In this document: piece after piece, positions 13,711 through 18,756 of the stretch
Position numbering within the stretch: position 1 is the stretch's first letter
Layout: the number at the start of each line of letters is the position of its first letter
Source: Bacteroides sp. UBA939
GTDB taxonomy: Bacteria > Bacteroidota > Bacteroidia > Bacteroidales > Bacteroidaceae
Direction of reading: 5' to 3'
Assembly: GCF_002293435.1 (NCBI RefSeq)
Contig: NZ_DBDF01000014.1
Coordinates: 2,265 to 21,020 of the forward strand
DNA: 18,756 nt
Translations under genes and position numbers: made by a program
Notes under the pieces: generated by a model
Told to the model about the DNA's origin: nothing
The model's database searches: none
What the model saw: only the letters and a program-made list of their open reading frames with translations

Positions 13711-13902
13711 CCTCTCAGAATGCATTCCGGATGGGATTTAGAGCAAGCACGAAGCGAAGTAAATTATCTTAATAGAAAATCAAATTTTGCCTGTGTCGGA
13801 AGATATCACCATAACCGGTTAGGCACTTTATTTTCGCAGCACCTGCTTTTACCTCAAAAACTAAAACAGACTATATTATAGTGCAAAATTCTCAAAAATC
13901 AA

Positions 13903-13910
13903 TATCTTTG
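13903..13910 (+). promoter_or_regulatory. -7 box before the frameshifted small gene
   Basis: TATCTTTG matches TAnnTTTG exactly. A start site near 13917 would place the ATG at 13934 after a short leader. The -33 position lacks a clear TTTG. The same transcript may run on into the hemerythrin-LuxR gene, for which no closer promoter is apparent. Confidence 0.45.
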
Positions 13911-13933
13911 CAGAAACATCAAGCGTATTACCG

Positions 13934-14301
13934 ATGAAAGAAATAAATATATAATTGTTCAGACTTGTGATTTTGCAGTTGGAATTAAGCAGAATAAAGC
14001 TAAGAAAATATTGCTTGTAGAGTGTCGCTTAAATTATAAAAACGCAAACAATCTTACCTCAACTGAGCTTAATGGAAAGATTGATGGGTCTGTTACAATA
14101 TTAGGCCATACACCTCCAATGCACAATTCTGTTTATTTCATCTTCACAGATAAAGTGAAGAGCCAGGCAGTCAGAAAACTAAGGGAGTTAAGAAGCAACC
14201 GCAAGGAATTCTTAGCTGTGAGTGTAACAGACTTTAGAGATCTGTTTACGATTCCCTGTTCAACGGAATGTAGAGCAGAGTCTTGTAACTTATACAAATG
14301 A
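13934..14301 (+). pseudogene. Small unrecognised gene, frameshifted near its start
   Basis: From the ATG at 13934 the frame reads MKEINI and stops, but the adjacent frame is open without a break from 13882 to the TGA at 14299-14301. It reads KYIIVQTCDFAVGIKQ, then KKILLVECRLNYKNANNLT, and ends in a helical, basic tail (SQAVRKLRELRSNRKEF). Adding one base in the AT-rich run at about 13945-13950 would join the two into a protein of about 122 residues. That, with the -7 box upstream, suggests a recent single-base loss or a sequencing error. The only other start is a TTG at 14011. I do not recognise the family; TCD followed by VECR in strands could be a worn PD-(D/E)XK-like core, but this is a guess. 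Its stop overlaps the next start by ATGA. Confidence 0.45.
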
Positions 14302-15227
14302 ACCCCCAATTCAAAAAGGAAATCATGAACCACCTATTATTTACCGAAGACACCAAAATGGCCGACCTGGTACTCTCCCATTGGAGGTTGCTGTATGTGC
14401 TGCCCTACTTTGATATAGGGATGGGGTTTGGAGAAAAGACCGTGAAGCAGGTATGTGCCGAGAAGAACATGTCTGCACCCCTGCTGTTGCTTGTCTGCAA
14501 CCTTTATGTGTCCGACGATTACACGCCGCACCATGCGGAACTCAAACAAATTCCCATCGAAGGCATCGTCCGCTACCTGCAAAATTCGCACGTGGACTAT
14601 ATCAACCTGCGCGTGCCCCATCTGATTGATGCCCTCCGCGGACTTGCCCTCGAAGGCGGCGACGGAATGCTCGCCCTGTTTTGCGAAAAGTACAGAAAGG
14701 AAGTCATGGAACATTTCCGGTATGAGGAAGAAATTGTCTTCCCTTACATCCGCCGGCGCCTGGAAGGTGAAACCACCGACTATAAAATCGGCGAATACAG
14801 ACATCACCACAGCGATATCGACACAGTATTGGAAGATTTAAAGAACCTGCTCGTTAAGTTCTTATCGAAGAACTGCCTGCTCGAACAATACCGTCCCGTG
14901 CTGTCGGAGCTATTCATGTTCGAATACGACCTGAGAAAACATACCCAACTGGAGGACGCCATTCTGATTCCATTAGTCGAGAGTCTGGATAACCACGTAT
15001 TCCGGAATGCCGAAGGAATCGACCTTTCAGAGCGCGAAAAGGAAGTCCTCGCCGCCCTTGCCCGCGGATTGTCGAACAAGGAAATAGCCGACAAACTCTA
15101 TATTTCCGCACACACCGTCATCTCACACCGCAAGAATATCATCCGCAAAACAGGCATCAAAACGCCACAGGGGCTGACCCTCTACGCCTTGGCAAACAAC
15201 CTGATTTCGCAGGACGACTTGCGCTGA
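14298..15227 (+). CDS. Hemerythrin (RIC/ScdA-like) domain fused to a LuxR-type HTH
   Basis: A 309-residue regulator. Residues 20-75 resemble the small N-terminal domain of RIC/ScdA (YtfE) proteins. Residues 95-235 form a hemerythrin-like four-helix domain with candidate di-iron ligands H98, H139 and E143 (HFRYE), the H169-H171 cluster, and H215 and E219 (HTQLE). Residues 241-300 are a LuxR/FixJ-type HTH (LSEREKEVLAALARGLSNKE, then ISAHTVISHRKNI). RIC proteins repair or sense damaged iron centres and NO; the fusion suggests a one-component sensor of NO, oxygen or iron. The porin-feoAB pair just downstream is its likely target, which I infer. The start is uncertain: ATG 14298 is coupled to the upstream stop, while ATG 14325 (residue 10) has AAAAGGAAATC before it. 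No receiver domain is present, so this is not a two-component partner. Confidence 0.85.
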   Translation: MNPQFKKEIMNHLLFTEDTKMADLVLSHWRLLYVLPYFDIGMGFGEKTVKQVCAEKNMSAPLLLLVCNLYVSDDYTPHHAELKQIPIEGIVRYLQNSHVDYINLRVPHLIDALRGLALEGGDGMLALFCEKYRKEVMEHFRYEEEIVFPYIRRRLEGETTDYKIGEYRHHHSDIDTVLEDLKNLLVKFLSKNCLLEQYRPVLSELFMFEYDLRKHTQLEDAILIPLVESLDNHVFRNAEGIDLSEREKEVLAALARGLSNKEIADKLYISAHTVISHRKNIIRKTGIKTPQGLTLYALANNLISQDDLR

Positions 15228-15319
15228 TTCCTCAAAAAGAGGGCGCTTCACCTGATGCAACAAAATAAGTTGCAGGAAGCTTACTTGCGCTGACTCCCCA
15301 AAAAAGGGGATGCTTCACC
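15217..15319 (+). repeat. 66-bp-offset duplication of the regulator gene's 3' end
   Basis: The block 15217-15252, containing the last codons and the stop of the hemerythrin-LuxR gene, recurs at 15283-15319. Both have ACTTGCGCTGA, then a hairpin with an A-loop (CCTC-AAAAA-GAGG and CCCC-AAAAAA-GGGG), then GCTTCACC. The hairpins differ by paired changes that keep the stem, which suggests that the structure matters. Between the copies, TGCAAC/GTTGCA forms another small stem. Confidence 0.7.
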
Positions 15320-15345
15320 CATAGCCGTTTCCCCGAATCAGGCGA

Positions 15346-15376
15346 TTGTACGACGCAGCAAGTTGCACGACCTTTG
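15346..15376 (+). promoter_or_regulatory. Candidate promoter and direct-repeat operator of the porin-feoAB pair
   Basis: TTG (15346-15348) and GACCTTTG (15369-15376) are 20 nt apart, a Bacteroides-type promoter with a poor TA half in the -7 box. TTGTACGAC (15346-15354) and TTGCACGAC (15363-15371) are near-identical direct repeats 17 bp apart, overlapping the promoter boxes. They could be sites for the hemerythrin-LuxR regulator or an iron/redox regulator. Transcription would begin near 15383, about 20 nt before the ATG at 15403. Confidence 0.45.
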
Positions 15377-15402
15377 CAGCATAATTCTTAATTGATTAAA
15401 TT

Positions 15403-16452
15403 ATGCTGAAAAAAACTACATCTTTTATCTTTGTGGCAGCCGTTTCGCTTGCTGCCTACGCCCAAACAGAAGGACAAAATCCGTTTTCATTCGAAGGCTC
15501 CTACATCGGCGACACCTATTATAATATGTCCGGCGGCTTGAAAACAGGCGGCGGATTTATGGGTATGGGCAACATCAAGGTTGGTTTTGATACCGGAAAA
15601 GCCAGTTGGTGGAAAGGCGGTTCGCTCTTTATCAACGGGGCATCTATCCACGGGACGTCGCTTACGGAGAAATACCTGGGCGACTTGCAGGTAGCCTCCA
15701 ACATTGATGCCGGCGAACATGCCTATCTGCACGAACTATGGTTCAGGCAAGAGTTCGGTAGTGTGTCGTTTGTGATAGGTTTGCAGGACCTGAATGCCGA
15801 GTTTATGGTGAGCGAGGGCGCCGGCGAGTTCATCAACAGCTCGTTCGGAGTGCCTCCGGTTATAGCAACCGGGATTCCCGTACCTATCTTCCCTCTAACC
15901 GGATTGGGCTTGACAGTACGGTGGGATATCAACGCCCGCTGGGCATTTCAAGCAGCATTCTTCGACGGCGACCAGACGGACTTCGACCGCAATCCCCACA
16001 ACATCCACTGGAGTATCTGCAAGGACGACGGTATGCTGACAATGGGAGAGGTTCATTTCGACAACCGCTTCAAACTGGGTGCTTATTACCGCTCTGCCAA
16101 TGGCAATTATGGTTTCTACGCCCTTGCCGACCAACCTTTGAACAAGCGACTGAGCCTGTTCGGGCAGTTGGCCTTCGCACCGAAAAGTAAGAACGAAAAC
16201 AATTACTCGCTCGGATTGGGAGTCAATTACGCAATTGCCGAACGGCACGCGGCAGGATTTGCCGCCACACATGCCGGCTTGCATCGTGCCGGCCACAAGC
16301 ACGAAACCACCCTCGAACTCTACTATAAGTACACACTGAACAATAACATCTCCCTCCAACCTGATATTCAGTACATTATCAACCCCTCGGGCAGTGAAAC
16401 GAAACCGGACAATGCACTGGTAGGAATGTTGAGACTTCACATTAATTTCTAA
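15403..16452 (+). CDS. OprB-type outer-membrane porin
   Basis: A 349-residue protein with a Sec signal peptide (MLKKTTSFIFVAAVSLAAYA, cut before Gln 21) and a beta-barrel body that ends in Phe, as outer-membrane barrels do. The pattern (FSFEGSYIGDTYYNMSGGLK, GNIKVGFDTGKASWWKGGSL, RWAFQAAFFDGDQTDFDRNP) fits the carbohydrate-porin OprB family, which in Bacteroides is often annotated near iron genes. The FDGDQTDFDRNPHN stretch is a typical periplasmic turn of this group. FeoAB starts 4 nt after its stop, so the two are almost certainly cotranscribed. I therefore suggest an outer-membrane entry route for Fe(II) or its small ligands feeding FeoAB; that specificity is inferred from gene order only. 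A His-rich stretch (AERHAAGFAATHAGLHRAGH, about residues 282-301) might bind metal. Confidence 0.8.
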   Translation: MLKKTTSFIFVAAVSLAAYAQTEGQNPFSFEGSYIGDTYYNMSGGLKTGGGFMGMGNIKVGFDTGKASWWKGGSLFINGASIHGTSLTEKYLGDLQVASNIDAGEHAYLHELWFRQEFGSVSFVIGLQDLNAEFMVSEGAGEFINSSFGVPPVIATGIPVPIFPLTGLGLTVRWDINARWAFQAAFFDGDQTDFDRNPHNIHWSICKDDGMLTMGEVHFDNRFKLGAYYRSANGNYGFYALADQPLNKRLSLFGQLAFAPKSKNENNYSLGLGVNYAIAERHAAGFAATHAGLHRAGHKHETTLELYYKYTLNNNISLQPDIQYIINPSGSETKPDNALVGMLRLHINF

Positions 16453-16456
16453 GATT

Positions 16457-18670
16457 ATGAGATATTTATCCAGTTTAGAAGACGGAGAAACCGCCGTCAT
16501 CGCTAAAATAAATGGTAGCTGTTGCTTCCGGCAACGGCTTACGGAGATGGGGTTTGTATATGGAACAAAGGTGAAAGCCATCAAGAAAGCTCCGCTGCAA
16601 GACCCTGTGGAATATGAGTTGATGGGCTATCGCGTATCGTTGCGCCAAAGCGAGGCGGCAAAAATCGAGATTATAGAAGCGGAGGAAGTGCACCTGCCCG
16701 GGAATGCCGGAGGGGTGCTTGTTACCGGAAATGTTGATGAGGCGCTTATCAGCGCGAATACCGGCGAAGCTCTTGCAAGACAAGAAAGCAAAAGAATCCG
16801 TGTCGCACTGGTAGGCAATCCCAATAGCGGCAAAACTACGCTCTTCAACCGGGCTACGGGCAAGCACGAACGTGTGGGAAACTACAGCGGCGTAACCGTC
16901 GATATCAAAACCGCCTATTTCAACCAACAGGATTATCGTATCGACCTGACCGACCTGCCCGGCACGTATTCCATATCAGAATACACCCCCGAAGAATTGT
17001 TCGTGCGCAAGCATCTTGAAAAGGACCGTCCCGATGTAGTCATCAATGTAGTGGATGCTTCGAACCTTGAGCGCAATCTATTCCTGACAACCCAGTTGAT
17101 TGACATGAACCTGCGCGTAGTCATCGCCCTGAACATGTACGACGAACTGCAAACAAAAGGCGACAAGTTCGACTACGAGCATCTGGGCGAGATGATTCAT
17201 ATTCCGATTGTACCGACTATAGCCTCCCGGGGCAAAGGCATAGGGGCGCTCCTGGACAAGGTGATTGAGGTATATGAAGATTCCGCACCCCGGCACGTTC
17301 ACATTAGGTATAACCCAGACCTATCGGATAGCGATGCCCGCTACGCCTTTATCTACGGCGCGTTGAAAGAAACCTACCGTCATGCCGAAGTACCCTGCGA
17401 GCCCAAAGGTTACCGTCCCGACAAACTCCTGACCCACAAATGGTTCGGTATCCCCATTTTTCTGCTTTTTATGTGGGCCATATTCCAGCTAACCTTTACG
17501 CTCGGCGCCTACCCGATGGAGTGGATCGAAGCAGGCGTGGGTGCATTAGGCGATTGGATTCAGACTGTGATGCCCGATGGTATGCTCAAAGATCTGCTGG
17601 TGGACGGTATTATCGGCGGTGTGGGTGGCGTGATTGTCTTTCTGCCCAATATCCTCATCCTGTTCTTCTGCATCTCTCTGATGGAGGACACGGGGTATAT
17701 GGCGCGTGCGGCATTCATCATGGACAAAGCCATGCACAAAATCGGTCTTCACGGCAAATCGTTCATTCCGATGTTGATGGGTTTCGGTTGCGGTGTGCCT
17801 GCGATTATGGCAACCCGTACGCTCCACAACCGCAAAGACCGTATTCTTACCATGCTCGCCGTGCCGTTGATGTCGTGCAGCGCACGTCTGCCGGTTTATA
17901 TCTTGTTTATCTCGGCTTTCTTCCCAACGGGGCAAGGATTGATTCTGCTGAGTATTTATGTCATCGGTGTGCTGTTGGCCGGTATTATGACGGTTGTGCT
18001 GCACAAAATTCTGTTCAAGAAAACAGACGCTCCTTTTGTGATGGAGCTGCCTCCATATCGCATTCCTACTTTGCGTAATATTGGTATCCACACTTGGGGC
18101 AAGAGCGTTCAGTATTTGACTAAGATGGGTACGGTAATCCTGGTTGCTTCCATTTTGATTTGGGCGTTGGGGTATTTCCCCCAGAGCAGTGAAGTCTTGC
18201 CGGAGGACGCATCTGAGGAAATGGTCATTGCACATGCATCCACTCACCTGGAGAACTCTTACATCGGCCGTTTGGGGCATGCAATAGAACCTGTTATCGA
18301 GCCGTTGGGTTATGACTGGAAGATTGGCGTTAGTCTCCTGACAGGTCTGGCGGCAAAAGAGATCGTAGTCAGTTCGATGGGTATTCTTTATCAAACCGAC
18401 CTCGAGGCTGATGAATCATCGGTAGCCCTGAGGGAGAAGTTGCAGGAACACACTTTTACGTCTGGTCCGCACGCAGGTGAGAAGGTATTTACACCGCTGA
18501 TTGCCTATTCTCTCATGCTCTTTATCCTTCTTTATCTTCCCTGTTTTGCCGCATTGGCAGCTATACGGAGAGAAGCAGGAACACACTGGGCTGTATTTGC
18601 AATGTGTTATACAACGGGGCTGGCTTGGTTGGTGGCTTTTGGGGGTTATCAGGTGGGGAGTGTATTCTGA
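16457..18670 (+). CDS. feoAB: Ferrous iron transporter FeoA-FeoB fusion
   Basis: A 737-residue inner-membrane Fe(II) transporter in which FeoA is fused to the N-terminus of FeoB, as is common in Bacteroides. Residues 1-75 are the SH3-like FeoA domain (RQRLTEMGF, YRVSLRQSEA). A linker of about 40 residues leads to the GTPase: G1 GNPNSGKTT (120-128), G2 around T147 (GVTVD), G3 DLPG (166-169), G4 NMYD (226-229). The guanine-dissociation helices follow, then the membrane core from about 330 with gate motifs FGCGVPAIMATRTL and AAKEIVVSSMG. The first gate holds the conserved Cys. The frame is intact. It shares an operon with the porin 4 nt upstream. The product takes up Fe(II) under low-oxygen conditions, suited to an anaerobe. 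Large antisense frames in this region are shadows. Confidence 0.95.
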   Translation: MRYLSSLEDGETAVIAKINGSCCFRQRLTEMGFVYGTKVKAIKKAPLQDPVEYELMGYRVSLRQSEAAKIEIIEAEEVHLPGNAGGVLVTGNVDEALISANTGEALARQESKRIRVALVGNPNSGKTTLFNRATGKHERVGNYSGVTVDIKTAYFNQQDYRIDLTDLPGTYSISEYTPEELFVRKHLEKDRPDVVINVVDASNLERNLFLTTQLIDMNLRVVIALNMYDELQTKGDKFDYEHLGEMIHIPIVPTIASRGKGIGALLDKVIEVYEDSAPRHVHIRYNPDLSDSDARYAFIYGALKETYRHAEVPCEPKGYRPDKLLTHKWFGIPIFLLFMWAIFQLTFTLGAYPMEWIEAGVGALGDWIQTVMPDGMLKDLLVDGIIGGVGGVIVFLPNILILFFCISLMEDTGYMARAAFIMDKAMHKIGLHGKSFIPMLMGFGCGVPAIMATRTLHNRKDRILTMLAVPLMSCSARLPVYILFISAFFPTGQGLILLSIYVIGVLLAGIMTVVLHKILFKKTDAPFVMELPPYRIPTLRNIGIHTWGKSVQYLTKMGTVILVASILIWALGYFPQSSEVLPEDASEEMVIAHASTHLENSYIGRLGHAIEPVIEPLGYDWKIGVSLLTGLAAKEIVVSSMGILYQTDLEADESSVALREKLQEHTFTSGPHAGEKVFTPLIAYSLMLFILLYLPCFAALAAIRREAGTHWAVFAMCYTTGLAWLVAFGGYQVGSVF

Positions 18671-18680
18671 TTTAAAACAG

Positions 18681-18717
18681 AAAACGCAAGTACTTGATTA
18701 TAAGTTTCTTGCGTTTT
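18681..18717. terminator. Terminator after feoAB
   Basis: AAAACGCAAG (18681-18690) pairs perfectly with CTTGCGTTTT (18708-18717), followed by ATTTAAG. The stem ends in a T-rich tail on the + strand and an A-rich flank on the other, so it may also stop transcription in the tRNA direction. Confidence 0.75.
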
Positions 18718-18724
18718 ATTTAAG

Positions 18725-18756
18725 TGATCCGCCTGGGGCTCGAACCCAGGACCCCA
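18725..18756 (-). tRNA. tRNA, 3' half only (cut by the window edge)
   Basis: On the - strand the T-arm is CTGGG-TTCGAGC-CCCAG (18733-18749), followed by the acceptor half GCGGATC (18726-18732) and discriminator A (18725). The CCA end is not encoded. The anticodon lies outside the window. The bases resemble Bacteroides tRNA-Lys, but the identity cannot be fixed from this part. Confidence 0.85.

Noticed and set aside
14298..15227. Two-component response regulator
   Set aside because: The N-terminal part is a hemerythrin domain with His/Glu ligands, not a receiver with a phospho-Asp, and no histidine kinase is next to it.
15895..16584. 229-residue - strand frame across the porin-feoAB junction
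   Set aside because: It crosses two real genes, has no promoter or family pattern, and reflects codon bias of the + strand genes.
17546..18394. 282-residue - strand frame inside feoAB
   Set aside because: It lies antisense to conserved membrane segments and is His/Gln-rich in a way typical of shadow frames.

Overview
The window looks like a chromosomal stretch of a Bacteroides-type bacterium (Bacteroidota). Pointers seen in the sequence are promoters of the form TTTG/TTG - about 18-20 nt - TAnnTTTG in front of several genes, many short lipoproteins with an XXSC/XTGC lipobox, a TPR lipoprotein regulator followed by a DUF3244-type protein, a fused FeoA-FeoB iron transporter, and dispersed 'ACACAGAGGCGCAGAG' intergenic repeats. 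No species is assigned.

Layout. 1-330: non-coding, with single copies of two dispersed repeats. 331-1327: a complete IS5-superfamily insertion sequence with imperfect terminal inverted repeats and its own outward-end promoter. 1565-7090 (+ strand): surface/envelope cluster: TPR lipoprotein regulator, small DUF3244-like secreted protein, a large unrecognised lipoprotein (539 aa), a small unrecognised lipoprotein (149 aa), and a flavin-reductase-like lipoprotein. 7126-8941 (- strand): a DinB-like protein, an AraC regulator lacking its DNA-binding domain, and the 3' fragment of a GH88/GH105 unsaturated glycuronyl hydrolase. The last two look like remains of a carbohydrate-utilisation locus cut by deletion, with a hairpin and a dispersed repeat at the GH breakpoint.

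8938-13298: the most coherent system in the window, a predicted RNA-repair operon. Two pol-beta-fold nucleotidyltransferases of the YcgL/COG3541 type and an RtcB RNA ligase are packed tightly on the - strand (4-bp ATGA overlap, then a 10-nt gap). A WYL-domain regulator is divergently transcribed. The short divergent region holds a perfect 10-bp dyad whose arms lie on both promoters. RtcB carries an unusual low-complexity insert of seven 5-residue repeats encoded by a 15-bp tandem repeat.

13299-13933: a repeat-rich non-coding region, with an inverted-repeat element of about 220 bp and a 22-bp-period array. 13934-14301: a small gene that appears to be frameshifted near its start. 14298-18670: a ferrous-iron module, with a hemerythrin (RIC/ScdA-like) domain fused to a LuxR-type HTH, an OprB-type outer-membrane porin, and FeoAB. 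A plausible reading is that the di-iron domain senses NO, oxygen or iron and controls the porin-feoAB pair. A terminator and the 3' half of a tRNA on the - strand close the window.
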